Shown here one piece after another: positions 10,237-19,720 of a stretch of DNA of 64,000 bases (its first letter is position 1; every line of letters starts with the position of its first letter). Below the pieces are notes generated by a model. That model was not told the DNA's origin. It worked only from the letters and a program-made list of their open reading frames with translations, and did no database searches. The DNA is taken from NCBI GenBank assembly GCA_963575745.1, contig CAUYUJ010015504.1:325934-389933 (forward strand). The letters are read 5' to 3'. The stretch comes from Prorocentrum cordatum (lineage: Eukaryota > Sar > Dinophyceae > Prorocentrales > Prorocentraceae). A program made the position numbers and the translations under genes.

Positions 10237-10376
10237 GAGTTTTCGTCGAGTCCGCTCTGCGCACGGCGGAGGATGACAAGAGGCGGCAGTTGAGCGCCCA
10301 GATGTCCTCGCTGTTCCGCCAAGCAGACGAGGACAGCTCCGGCACGGTCACCTGGGACGAGTTCCAGGACTGCCGT
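10237..10376 (+). CDS. Cation channel exon C: post-S6 linker and first EF-hand
   Basis: The exon reads GVFVESALRTAEDDKRRQLS followed by SLFRQADEDSSGTVTWDEFQ. The first part matches the linker after S6 in alveolate EF-hand cation channels. The second contains a canonical 12-residue calcium-binding loop, D-E-D-S-S-G-T-V-T-W-D-E, with acidic residues at loop positions 1, 3 and 12 and Gly at 6. It lies between GTACAG|GAG and CCGT|GACGAAG. The proposed donor is again GA. This is the most certain exon of the gene, because the EF-hand loop is complete and continues logically in exon D. Confidence 0.75.
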
Positions 10377-11061
10377 GACGAAGAGGGGGCCTCAGAGCAA
10401 CGGGCCCCTGGACCTTGGGGATTTCCCTGGGGCTGGCGGGCTCTGCATCCTTGATTCGCCGAGGGAAGACGTCATCCTTGACTTACTCTTGAGCGGCCCA
10501 GAGGCTGGGAACGGCGAAGTAATGAGGACTCTTTCCCCCAAGGGCCACGTTTATCTTCACTGTGATGCCCCGAGGTTCGCTCAAAGTCTGTCCCTGGACC
10601 CCTCCCATGGCCCGCCTTGGCCAGTTGCCCGTGCACTGTCCAGCCGTGGCGACAAGAACCTCCAGATTCGCCAGAAAGCATCTGAATCTACGACGCCCTT
10701 GTTGTCTTTGTCGTTGTTGTCGTCGACGCCGCCGCCGTCGCCATCGCTGTCGTGCGTCGTCGTGCGTCGTCGTTCGGTCCAAGACCGCGGTCGTCGTGCG
10801 GCCGGCGAGGTGGCCCTCGCCGCCCTTGCCGCCGTCGTCATCGTCGTCGCCGTCACCGCCGTCGTCGCGCCGTCGTCGCCGCCGTCGTCGCCGTCGTCGC
10901 CGCCGTCGCCGATGTCGTCGCCGCCGTCGTCGCCGCCGTCGCCGCCGTCCCCGCCGTCGCCGCCGCCGCCGTCGTCGCGTCGTCGCCGCCGTCGCGTCGT
11001 CGTTGCCATCGCCGCTGCCGTCCTGTCGTCGTTTCCGTCGCCGCGCCGTCGCCGCCAACAG
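10377..11061 (+). other. Inferred intron C (685 nt, GA-AG), GTC/GCC-rich
   Basis: After 300 nt of mixed sequence the intron is a GTCGCC-type microsatellite (10700-11050). It ends in CAACAG. Frames on both strands here are repeat shadows. Confidence 0.55.
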
Positions 11062-11181
11062 GACCACCTCGCGGCGCCACAGCTGCAGACGTTTCTGAAG
11101 GCAATCGACCTCGACGTCGACGAGGCCCGCGCGCTGTTCCACCTGCTCGACGTGGACGACTCGGGCGAGATCGACGCCGAG
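11062..11181 (+). CDS. Cation channel exon D: second EF-hand
   Basis: The exon reads LQTFLKAIDLDVDEARALFH and then LLDVDDSGEIDAEE. The loop D-V-D-D-S-G-E-I-D-A-E-E is a canonical EF-hand with acidic residues at 1, 3, 9 and 12. The helix before it (LQTFLKAIDLDVDEA) is typical of the pair found after S6 in alveolate calcium-regulated channels. It follows CAACAG and is followed by GAG|GAGCGG. Joined to exon C, the two EF-hands sit about 36 residues apart, the normal spacing for a pair. This suggests channel gating or modulation by calcium. Confidence 0.75.
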
Positions 11182-11892
11182 GAGCGGGCGGGGCCCCAAG
11201 AGAAGGATGGGGGATGAGGCGGAGGAGGGGGAGGGGGAAGAAGAGAGGAGGGGGTGATGGTAGAGAGAAGGAGGGAGGAGGGGGAAGAGAACGAGAGAGG
11301 AGGAGGAAGAGGAGAAGGGGGGGGACGAGGAGGAGGAGGACGGCGAGGAGAAAATGAGAAGGAGGATGAGGAAGGAGGAGGAGGAGGAGGAAGAGGAGGA
11401 GGAGGAGCAGGAAGGGAGGAGGAGGAGGAGAAAGGAGGAGGAGGAGGAGAGGAAGAGGGGAGGAGGAAGAGGAGAGGAGGTGAGGAGGAGGAGGGAGAGA
11501 AGGACGAGTCAGGAGGAAGAGGAGAGAAGGAGGAGGAGTGGACGAGAGGAGGAGGAGGGAGGCGGGAGGAGGAAGGAGGAGAGAGGGAGGAAAGAGGGAG
11601 AAGGAGAGGAATAGGGAGAGGAGGAGTGAGGACTAGAGGAGGAGGAGGAGAGGAGGAGGAAGCGGAAGACGGGACGAGCAAGGAGGAGGAGGAGAGGACG
11701 GATGGAGGAGGAGGTGAAGTAGGGGAGGAGGAGGAGAGGAGGAGGAGGAGAGGAGGAGGAAGGAGAGGAGTAAGGGAGGGAGGGAGGGCGAAAAGGACGA
11801 CCAGGAGGAGGAATGAGAGGGGGGGAGGAGGACGGTAAGGAGAAGGAGGAGGATGAGGAGGACAAGGAGAAAGAGGGAAGAGCTCCGAGAAG
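11182..11892 (+). repeat. Inferred intron D (711 nt, GA-AG), almost pure purine
   Basis: Nearly every base on the plus strand is A or G, mostly GGA and GAA triplets, from the GA donor at 11182 to the GAGAAG acceptor at 11892. This makes long glycine/glutamate and, on the minus strand, serine/proline open frames that are not genes. The mirror-type homopurine sequence could form triplex (H-) DNA. Confidence 0.7.
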
Positions 11893-12006
11893 GAGCTGGT
11901 GCATGGCTGCCTGCGGCTCCACGGGCAGGCCAAGGCTATTGAGCTCGCGGCCTTTATGCACGAGTTCCGGAGGACCGTGCGCAGGGCCAGGGTCCACGAG
12001 GAGCGG
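11893..12006 (+). CDS. Cation channel exon E: conserved tail after the EF-hands
   Basis: The exon reads ELVHGCLRLHGQAKAIELAA followed by FMHEFRR. This continues the second EF-hand (DAEE|LVHGCLRL) exactly as in alveolate EF-hand channels, where GCLRLRGxAKAxDL follows the loop. The acceptor is GAGAAG|GAG. The 3' end given here (before a GTC microsatellite) is an estimate: the frame stays open to 12648 but becomes repeat-like. A possible later exon lies at 12691-12858. Confidence 0.65.
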
Positions 12007-12690
12007 TCGTCGTCGTCGTTGTCGTCGTCGTCGTCGTCGCCATCGGCGTCGGAGGCGCTCGGAGGCCCTGGTGGCTCGCGACGGCACTCGGCAGCGGCGG
12101 ATGGGGGGGGCGGCGGCGGCGTCGACCCCGGCCCTCACGGCTTCCAGGTTCCGAGCGTCGGGGGTCGATCGAGGGTGGAGGGTCGACCCTCGGGGCCCGA
12201 GGTTCGAGGGTCGAGGATGGAAGGTCGAGGGCCGAGGTCCGACGGGGAGGACTCGGAGGAAGAGGAGGAGAAGGAGGAGTCAGGAACACAAACACACACA
12301 CACACACAATACGGGACGCGAAAACGACCACAGCCACTGCTTTTCTCGTGTTGCCGCCTTCCAGCCAGCAGAAACAAAGCAGTGGTTGTAGTCATGTTCG
12401 GTAAGCTTGGCTCCAGGGAAATGACCACGATCACTGCTTCTTTTTTAGCCGGCTGGAAGGCGGCGCAAACAAGAAGCAGTGGCCGTGGTCATTTCCCCGT
12501 CCCGCACAAAACAAACACCTTCCTCGGTGGCGCGCTCCGCACGCCAGGGGGGCCAGTGCCGATCAACAGCAATCTGGAAGTGGTCTCTATCTATCCGTGC
12601 CTGCCTGGACTTGTCTCTATTTGCGTGGGTCTGCCGGGGGCCCATTGACGGCGCTCTGCTATGCTGGTGCCGCCGTTTGCTCCTCAACAG
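12007..12690. other. GTC repeats, AC run and a double-hairpin element; no certain exon
   Basis: It holds a GTC microsatellite (12007-12050), a GGTCGAGG-type drifting repeat (12160-12245), an AC run (12290-12310) and the foldback at 12310-12512. Confidence 0.6.
12310..12512. mobile_element. Nested double-hairpin MITE-like element
   Basis: Four related arms alternate in orientation: GACCACAGCCACTGCTT, AAGCAGTGGTTGTAGTC, GACCACGATCACTGCTTC and GAAGCAGTGGCCGTGGTC. The outermost sequence (GGGACG and CGTCCC, with CCGCCTTCCAGCC and GGCTGGAAGGCGG inside) pairs over about 60 bp. Two hairpins therefore sit inside one large hairpin, as in the element at 19519-19720. Confidence 0.75.
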
Positions 12691-12858
12691 CTGGAGGAGC
12701 TGGCCCGCCCCTCGACCTGGCTTGGATCAGTGGCGGTGCGAGTGGCACGGACAGACGCCAACCTGGTCAGGCACGAGCAGGCGCCAACACGACAAGGGAT
12801 GAGCACTAAGCCTGCCAGGCGCGAAGAAGACGCCCTTCTGGTGGAAGTGGGGGTCTAG
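12691..12858 (+). CDS. Possible last exon of the channel gene
   Basis: After TCCTCAACAG the frame reads LEELARPSTWLGSVAVRVAR and ends at TAG 12858 after a charged tail. It is phase-compatible with exon E and looks protein-like, but carries no motif I can name. It could equally be a chance frame. Confidence 0.25.
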   Translation: MEELARPSTWLGSVAVRVARTDANLVRHEQAPTRQGMSTKPARREEDALLVEVGV

Positions 12859-13124
12859 CTCTGATCCGAGACACCAGCGCAACACACCCGCGACACGCCC
12901 CGCGACGCACCCCGCGACCCACCTAAGACCGACCCCGCGCCCGCCCCGCTCAGGAGGGAAACATCGTCACAGGCACAAGTGAACGCCGATGTTCATGAAC
13001 TCTTGGGAAATGCAAGACGTGGAGGGGGAAGCGGACATCCAGAAAAAAAATGAACCAAACAGATCGATTGGCGTTCGGCCCATCCCGCAACCGTGCCTGG
13101 GTTAAGGGTATAACGCATATAGGA
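12859..13124. other. No gene
   Basis: GC-rich sequence with CGCGACGCACCCCGC-like short repeats at 12890-12950. Nothing else seen. Confidence 0.5.
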
Positions 13125-13640
13125 TGGTCTTTGGGGTCTCGTTGGGGGCCTCTCGGGGGCCTCTTGGAGGCGGTTTTGACGTATCTTGGAAGCCGTGTTG
13201 GGGCCTCTTGGGTCCTCTTGTGGGCCTCGTGGCCTCTTCGGGGCCTCTTGGGGTCTCTTGGGCGCCTCTCGCGGCCTCCTGGGGATCTCTTGGGGCGGAA
13301 GGCTCGGATGTTTTGTTCGTGGTCCTTCTTGTGGGCCCCTTTTGGGGCCGACTTGGGGCCCCCTTGGGCCGTCTTCGGGGCCTCTCGGGCCGTCTCGGGG
13401 CGCTCTTAGGCCGTCATGGGGTGATCTTATGGGCCTCTTGAGCCGACTTGGAGCGTCGGGAAGCCGAAATCCTTCAATAACCGAAGGGAATCAATGATGT
13501 TTGCCTCTTGGGGCCATCTCGCCCGGCCTCTTGGAAGCTTCTTGTGACGTCTTGGAGGCATTTTGGGCCATCTTGAGCCCATCTTGGGCGTCTTGGGGCG
13601 ATCGTTCGGCGACTTGGGGCCCTCTTGGACTCATGGAAAG
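13125..13640 (+). repeat. GGGGCCTCTTGG array
   Basis: Long array of drifting GGGGCCTCTTGG and GGGCCGTCTCGGG units, the same class as at 4861. All frames over it are shadows. Confidence 0.85.
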
Positions 13641-14043
13641 GGGACGGGAGGTCGGTTTCGGGTAGCGCAGCGCCCACAGGAGGCGCAGGCAACACTTCAG
13701 AACTCACGGGAGCTAGCCCGAAAAACCGGAAAGGCTTGGGACACGATTGGTTCAGGCCCTTGAAGACTGTCAATTTTCGCTGCTGCAGCAGCAGCAGCAG
13801 CACAGCGTCTACCTCTTAGTGCTGCATGGGTCTTGGGGCACTCCACTTCGTGCCAGAAACACGGTCGGTGGCGGATAGAGAGAGTCCTGGAATGTGTCTC
13901 TATTTGTTTGTGTGTATGTGCCCTGGTCCCTTTGTATGCTATCGTTCTGCCGTTGTTTGTTCCTCTGCCTCTGTAACTAGGAACCGGTGGAACGAACTGA
14001 AGCGGGCAATTATTAGCACATCTAGCCGACAAAACACCAAAAG
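13641..14043. other. No gene; short CAG run
   Basis: A GCTGCTGCAGCAGCAG run lies at about 13780-13803. I see no supported exon. Confidence 0.5.
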
Positions 14044-14294
14044 ATGACCCTCTGGAGGAGCTGGTGGAAAGGGCCCTCAAGGCTCCTCCTCTCCGTCCTC
14101 CTCATCCTTCTCAAAATGTCATGCTCCTCGGCTTCTTCATCTTCCACCTCCTCCTCCTCCTCCTCCTCCTCTTCTCCCTCGAGGCTCCTGCTCTCCTTTC
14201 TTCCTCTCCTCCTCTCCTCTTCCTCCTCATCCTCCGCCTCCTCCTCCTCCTTTTCCTTCCCCTCCTCTTCCTTCTCCTCCTCACTCACATAGGA
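14044..14294 (+). repeat. TCC tract, possibly an intron after a mini-exon
   Basis: From 14088 to 14290 the sequence is a TCC-rich pyrimidine tract ending CACTCACATAG. Just before it, 14044-14084 reads DDPLEELVERALK and ends AAG|GCTCC, a possible GC donor. The same LEELVEQ-like wording precedes a GT at 17891. Exon calls here are weak. Confidence 0.4.
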
Positions 14295-14907
14295 TGTGCC
14301 GCTGCCGGTTGGCCCCATCGCCGGCGCGTGCCGCATGTTCTCTGAGAAGGGAAAGCTTCGTTGTCTACGTCACAGAGTTGCCATGATGCTTTCTGCTACG
14401 CTCTCAATCACCGCAACTCTCGTTGGTAGTGGAGCTGGGAGCGACCCCAGCTCTTAATCCACGGAAGACGCGCAGAGTGCGAAGTGGACGCACATTCGCA
14501 TGTCTTTTATTCTCCGCATCGGTACCGCCCTCTATTCCCTTAGCAGCCTGTGCTGTTGGGTGTTTTGCAAACCCTGCGGGCAATTCGTCGCGGGCGCTGG
14601 CCAGCACTCGGATTCGGGTTGTGCGCAGTGGTGTTGGCTTACATCTTAGTGAGCACTGTGCGCACCCCGAGTGGCACGCTACTGGTTAACGTACCTGTTC
14701 CACAACCCTCGTCGCCGACTTAAGGGTGCCAGTGCCGCAACCGCTGCCCTCAGCATCGAGCTGGCCTTCGTCACTGCGCAGGTCCGAGTTCCAAGGCGCG
14801 TGCGCAGCTCATCTCGTAGTGGAGTTCTTCAGGTGAGGATCTCCATCTTGGCGCCATAGGGCAGCATCAGAATTCCCTCCGTGATCGCCATACTTTGGTT
14901 CACGTGC
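14295..14907. other. No gene; region before a gag-like pseudogene
   Basis: Unique sequence. If the following gag is part of an LTR element, the leader or LTR should be here, but I could not identify an LTR pair or primer-binding site. Confidence 0.4.
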
Positions 14908-16430
14908 ATGATGCCAGGGGGAGCAGGACAGCAAGGTGGTGGAGGCCGAGGCGGCATCACCACCCGCTAGCCACCTGACTGGTCAACAGAGCGCGAGTCC
15001 CCCTATCCGTTCCGCTTTTGGGTGCAGGACTTGCTCGCGCGGGGCGTAATTACTCGCCATTGACTTGGACAGCGCCCAGCAGCGCGCAGCCATCATCCTG
15101 AACTTCGGTGGCGCTGCACGCGAACCCATCGGTGGCGCCGCACGCCAACCCACCGCTTTCCCTAAACTTCACGGGGGATAATTGAAGGAGGCCTGGTCAA
15201 CGGCCAGCCCGAGGACGCCGTCACTTACCGCATCGCGAACCTCGTGAGCAGGTTCGGACCACTTGGTGAAGAGTCACATCTACAAGCCACACTGGGGCTC
15301 TTCGATTTCTCGAGACGGCTCAACGAAATCACCGATGCGTCATTCTTGTGGTTCCTTACCCTGCAACCCCGAGCCACGCACAACGGTGGAGCTGCGATGT
15401 CATAGGAAGACTGCGCGTGGTTGCTCCTCCGAGCGGTCGTTGTCACGGCCAGCCAATTCACGACGCTGTTCTGGCCATTCGGCAACATCTGCTCCGTAAC
15501 AGAGGCTGAATTCAACAGTCTTTCGACGATGCTCACACGCGTGGAACAACATAACATCTTGGAGCAAGCACGCAACGACATCGTCAGTGCCCTCTGGGCG
15601 CCGCCATCCCTCGGACGCTCCGTAGGTGTGACTAGCGGCAGCAGTAACCAACGCGGCACGCACTCCGCAGACCCTTGGTACAAACAGGAGATGGACCTTT
15701 GGGCTGCGAGTGCTGCCGAACTCCCAAGTGCCAGAGGTGCCTCCGCTCAAGCCAGTAGCTCGAGGCCGAGCGCAGCGCCGCCGCAGGCCGCTTATCCTGC
15801 CGCCGCGCGGCCGCGCGACGATGCCACGCAGGCCTACATCGGGTGTGCGAGCAGCGCCAGTTCCGACGCCAGCTCGGATATCGGAGATGCGATCGGCGAT
15901 CCATCATAACAGTTTAGAGATCTATTCCTGGCTCAGCTCGACACCCAGCTTGTCTGGCAGATGAGGCACCACGAACAACGATGGCGACGCCACATGAACC
16001 AGCCCACCAGACATGTCAGACGATTCATCAAGAAGAGAGGGCGCCCGTTCAAAGCAAGGCAAGGAAGCTCAGGAGGGCAGCTCCCTGGCCCATCTGACCC
16101 GCGACCAGGTCGACACCGCCCTCCACGGCGGCGACAGCCGCTGCAGAGGAAGGCGCTTCGGCGGCACAGGGCATGGGCAGCAAGGGGCGGCCCGCCAGGG
16201 CTGCGGCGGGCAGGCGGATGAAGCGCAGCACCTGCAGCTTGGAGCTCCGCGTCAGAGCTGGATGCCCACAGGCAGGCTCTGGAAGTTCGGGTGCGCGAGG
16301 ATTTGGCCCGAGCTTCGGTGGCTGCGCTGACTCGGAGCTTGTCGGCGGCGCCGTCGTTCCGCCGCGGCGCTGGCCCTCCAGCACTGGTGGGGCCCCCTCG
16401 GGCGCGCAGGACTCGCGGGCAGGCGCAGCG
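14908..16430 (+). pseudogene. Ty1/copia-type gag, degraded
   Basis: Several frame-shifted pieces follow the order of gag in dinoflagellate copia elements. They are a Gly-rich start at 14908; YPFRFWVQDLLARG (15006-15047); then, in another frame, DLDSAQQRAAIILNFGGAAR (15063-15122); then NGQPEDAVTYRIANLVSRFG, DFSRRLNEITDASFLWFLTL and AMS-stop-EDCAWLLLRA (15198-15435). The basic stretch RRWRRHMNQPTRHVRRFIKK (near 15985-16040) precedes a corrupted zinc knuckle (CSLELRVRAGCP, about 16230-16265). There are stops within the first 60 bases and near 15402, and shifts near 15055, 16050 and 16170. No protease, integrase or reverse transcriptase was found downstream. The family call rests on my knowledge of these gag proteins. 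Confidence 0.75.
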
Positions 16431-16793
16431 GCAGGGGCAGGAAGCGGAGCGAGAGCAGGGCCAGGGGCAAGAAGCGGAGCGAGAGGGGGACGCAGCGTCG
16501 GACGTCAGGCCCGAGAAGACTCGGAGGGGAGGCGAGAAGGCCGAGCGCCGCGGGCCACGACCCCCCGCCGATCAGCCCCTCGCGAGGCCGCCCCGGGCGA
16601 GGCGCCGGCAGCCGAGCCGGGAGGCAGGCCGCCGGAGGGGCCGCCTCCGGTCGAGGAGGGCTGCGGGGAGAGCTTCCGGCGAGCGAGGCGGCAGCGCGAC
16701 GCTTTCGCACGCCCCTCGTGGCCGGCCCTGCCTGGCTCCCATCTCCCACGCCACTTGGTCTAGGCTGCTCCACTCTCGCTTTTTCTTTATGTA
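16431..16793. other. GC-rich sequence, no gene
   Basis: Arginine/proline-rich frames on both strands reflect composition. GGGGCAGGAAGCGGAGCGAG repeats occur near 16436-16490. No pol domain of the adjacent gag element is visible. Confidence 0.5.
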
Positions 16794-16974
16794 TACAGTC
16801 GGGGCCCTGAAGAAGGAACCCTTTTCGTTGGGGAGGGGCTCCGTGTTCCTTAAGTGTTTCGCAGTTTGCCTTGGATTTTCCTTAGGTTTTCGATACGAAG
16901 TCGAAGTTCAACTTATGGAAAATAGGAGACTCGTTCCTTATTTAGGGTTCCTTAGGTCAACGCCTCGACTGTGT
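16794..16974 (+). mobile_element. MITE of the TACAGTCGGGGC family, copy 1
   Basis: Ends are TACAGTCGGGGCCCTGAAGA and GGTCAACGCCTCGACTG, forming terminal inverted repeats with TA next to them. The interior matches copy 2 (19082-19260) over its length. TA target sites and short TIRs are typical of Tc1/mariner-type MITEs. Confidence 0.85.
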
Positions 16975-17166
16975 ATATATATATATGTATGTATATCTTT
17001 ATTCCTTTTTGTTTTCTCTCTCTCTCTCTCTCTGTTTCTCTTCGCTCAACGCGGCCCCGAAGGGTTCTCTCGCCTGACATGTTGCTATAGACTGTCGGAC
17101 TGTCAGTCCGCAGCTCGGAGCCTTCACAGGCACAGTCACGGCACTGGGTGAGAACACCCACACATT
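16975..17166. repeat. TA and CT dinucleotide runs
   Basis: A TATA run lies at 16973-16992 and a CT run at 17016-17034, followed by unique sequence. Confidence 0.8.
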
Positions 17167-17320
17167 ACCAGCTTGGAACATATCCCTATCCCTATGCTGG
17201 GCACCTCCTCATCACGATGCCAATCTTAGGGATTCCCTTCGTTTTTGAGGGCGAATCCCTAAGATTGTCATCGCCTTTTGGCGTGTCAATCTTAGGGATA
17301 GGGATACGTTCGAGGCTGGT
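17167..17320 (-). mobile_element. 154-bp MITE, copy 2 (inverted)
   Basis: This is the reverse complement of the element at 9531-9684 with the same length and the same inner landmarks (GGGATTCCCTT, ATCACGATGCCAATC). Ends are ACCAGCTTGGAACATATCCC and GATACGTTCGAGGCTGGT. Confidence 0.85.
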
Positions 17321-17790
17321 TAACACACTTTTGCGTGAGTTGTGCCCCGTTCTGTTCTGAAGTGCGTGGGCGAGCTCCCGAGTGTAGTCGGCGAGGCGCT
17401 GTATCCCGGGGGGTGGATCGTTGCGGCTTTGATCCCTGGAGCTGTCCGATTGCCCGTGCCATCGGGTTCGGGTGCAGGATCTTACAGGATCTTGCAGGAT
17501 GTTGCAGGATCCTGCAAGGCCTGACTGACCCGGGTCTGGTTTGACCCGGGTCCGCAGGTCCCCGATCCGAGAAGGGAAAGCCCCGCTATCTACATCCCAT
17601 TGTCGCCACGAAATTTTCTCTTCTTCGCTTCCAGCCTCGCAATTCCAGCCCCTCTCGGTTCCTGCTTCCTGGTGGCATGACGTCCCCGTGCGTGCTGTAG
17701 TTCCTCCACCTCCTCCTCCTCCTCCTCCTCCTCCTCCTCCTCCTCCTCCTCCTCCTCCTCCTCCTCCTCCTCCTCCCCCTTCACCACCTC
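17321..17790. repeat. Short ACAGGATCTTG repeats and a TCC tract
   Basis: 10-bp units CAGGATCTTG occur at about 17475-17515, followed by a GACCCGGGTC inverted pair (17528-17550). A pure TCC tract runs from 17705 to 17775. No gene. Confidence 0.7.
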
Positions 17791-17891
17791 CGCCTCCTCC
17801 TCCTCGGTGCTCTGGAGGAGCTGGTGGAGCAGGCCCTGGAGCGCATCTGCGACCACCTCGAAGGCCACGGCGCCCACGCGCCAGTGTCCAG
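17791..17891 (+). CDS. Possible exon bounded by a TCC tract and a GT donor
   Basis: The frame reads ELVEQALERICDHLEGHGAH and ends TCCAG|GTAGCT at 17891. A long TCC pyrimidine tract lies just upstream, as would suit an acceptor. The wording resembles the mini-exon at 14044. No neighbour exon could be joined with confidence and no family is recognised. Confidence 0.3.
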
Positions 17892-18180
17892 GTAGCTGGC
17901 GGCCCCGCCGTGGCGGACCGCCGCACTGGGCCCACGGCGCGCCCGCCCGCTCGCCCGCCCGCCCGCCCGCCCGCCCGCCCGCCGTCGTCGCGGCCGTCGC
18001 GGCCGACGTTCCCAGGGGAGGACGGAGATGGGAGGAGGGGGAGGCGAGGAGGAGGAGGGGGAGGAGGAGGGGGTGGAGGAGGAGGAGGAGGAGGAGGAGG
18101 AGGAAGAGGAGGAGGAGGGGGAGGGGGAGGATGAGGAGGAGGAGGAGGAGGAGGAGGAATATCGCTGAACCCATACAGAA
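17892..18180 (+). repeat. GCCC run (17935-17985) and GGA tract (18030-18165)
   Basis: Simple sequence repeats. The GGA tract is complementary to the TCC tract at 17705-17775, so about 400 bp could form a large hairpin. Confidence 0.9.
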
Positions 18181-18760
18181 GGAAACCACAAACACAGAAA
18201 TATTGCAGTAAGCACAACAGGAATCCACACAACTGGAAACATGACTATCTCGCGAAAGCAAGGAAGATACGCCATAGCACACGCAAATGGCCCCAGTACG
18301 GCGTTCAAACAACAGGATATGGTAAGGACCTGGTCGACTCATATTCATATAGCATCTCCTCCTCCTCCTCCTCCTCCTTGTATGCATCGTGCCCCTGACG
18401 TCTCTCTCCCTCTCTCTCTTGCTCTCTTTCACTCTCCCTCATTCTCTCTATACACATGCATGCACATACATCTGTTTACGCATGAATAAAAGTATATGTC
18501 AGTAATTATATAGATGTATATGCTTACATACTTATATCTTTAACTATGTGTGTATGGATCCGGTGGTGCTGCCGCGCAATTCCGCCACTGCGCTAGGGCG
18601 GGCGCGGTGGGCGGGGGAGGAACATGGGAGGATGGTCAATGGACCCCCCCTTCCCGCTTCCCTGAGCATTGTAGTTGAGACCATGTTCTGCCTGGAAGGC
18701 CAACGACGCAGGGACTTCGCTACACCAATGAACGCATCTTGGGCTTGATGCGTTGGGGCC
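18181..18760. other. No gene; short TCC and CTCT runs
   Basis: TCC run at 18356-18378 and CT-rich sequence to 18450, then AT-richer unique sequence. Nothing supported. Confidence 0.5.
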
Positions 18761-19081
18761 CTAAGTATTGCTTCTCAAAAAGCGAAAGGGCCAACGCGCA
18801 CCAGCCGGCGCAAGTGCGGTGGCGGATTGATATAATCCGTGGAAGGTCTTCGCGGCCACGCTCTGCAGCGCTCGCTCGAGGAACGAGCTGTCGAGGGCCA
18901 ACCTGTCACCATCAAAACTATGGTCCAGCAGCTGGGACCTCCAAAGCTGACGAGAATGATCCAGGCCCTCACCCCGAAGCTGTCGTCGAACATGTGGTCT
19001 CACCTCTGAACTCATGGGGCAGCCGGCTCTGAGGTCTGGACACGGCCGGGGACAGAATCGGGATGAAGAGTTCATGTGAAC
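18761..19081 (-). pseudogene. Probable downstream fragment of the broken gene at 19261-20643
   Basis: On the minus strand a frame includes LDHSFDGDRLALDSSFLERA and LQSVAAKTFHGLYQSATALA, which look like real protein. It lies beyond the 19082-19260 MITE relative to the larger broken gene. I could not join the frames without a shift, so the link is tentative. The family is unknown to me. Confidence 0.35.
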
Positions 19082-19260
19082 TACAGTCGGGGCCCTGAAG
19101 AAGAAACCCGTTTCGTTGGGGAGGGGCTCCGCGTTCCTTAAGTGTTTTACAGCTTGCCTCAGGCTTTCCTTATGTTTTCGACAGGAAATCGAAGGTCAAC
19201 TTATGGAAAAAGGGGCCTCGTTCCTTATTTAGGGTTCCTCAGGTCAACGCCCCGACTGTA
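19082..19260 (+). mobile_element. MITE of the TACAGTCGGGGC family, copy 2
   Basis: A 179-bp element including TA at each end. Ends are TACAGTCGGGGCCCTGAAGA and AACGCCCCGACTGTA, better preserved than copy 1 at 16794. It interrupts what appears to be a coding sequence on the minus strand. Confidence 0.88.
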
Positions 19261-19518
19261 TGGGGCTGCCGCTTCGGCCCTGCTGCCTGCCGTGCGGCGC
19301 CCGCGAGGCGGTGGCGCCGAGGCTCCCGTCGCCCCCGGGGCGCCAGGCACCGCCGCCCTGTACAGACCCGAGGGCCTCCGGAAGGGGGCAGCGGCGCCGG
19401 CACGCTGGCCCACCGGGAACTTCCTGCTCTGCGGCCCGTGCACGGGCTCGCGGCGGCCGCCGCTCCGACCGTTGCCGTCTTCTCCCAGCTGGCGCTTCCG
19501 CTTTGGGAGCTCATCGTC

Positions 19519-19720
19519 TGCGGGCAATATTTATATCCATATCCAGTGCGTCTTGGACTTTCTTGGAAGGGGCGCCGCAAGGCCGAGGCGCACTGGATAT
19601 GGATAAAAATTGAGCCTGTCGGAGGCAGATTATAATCTATATCCAGTGCGCCTCATGTTTCTTGGGAAGAGTGTCCGAAACTCCAAGACGCACTGGATGT
19701 GGATAAAGACATTGCCCGCA
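19519..19720. mobile_element. Double-hairpin MITE, 202 bp, with 5-bp target duplication
   Basis: Terminal inverted repeats TGCGGGCAAT and ATTGCCCGCA are flanked by TCGTC at 19514-19518 and 19721-19725. Inside, CATATCCAGTGCGTCTTGGA and its inverse form the outer arms, and GGCGCACTGGATATGGATA with CTATATCCAGTGCGCC form an inner pair. The element plus one duplication is 207 bp, and the minus-strand frame continues across it as GGDDELPK. Confidence 0.88.

Noticed and set aside
11254-11838. Plus-strand Gly/Glu/Arg frame of 194 codons
   Set aside because: It is a translation of the purine-only intron.
10581-11933. Minus-strand open frame of 450 codons, Ser/Pro/Leu-rich
   Set aside because: It is the complement of GTC and GGA microsatellites and runs antisense to two clear EF-hand exons.
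15225-15683. Minus-strand 152-codon frame
   Set aside because: It is antisense to the recognisable gag sequence.
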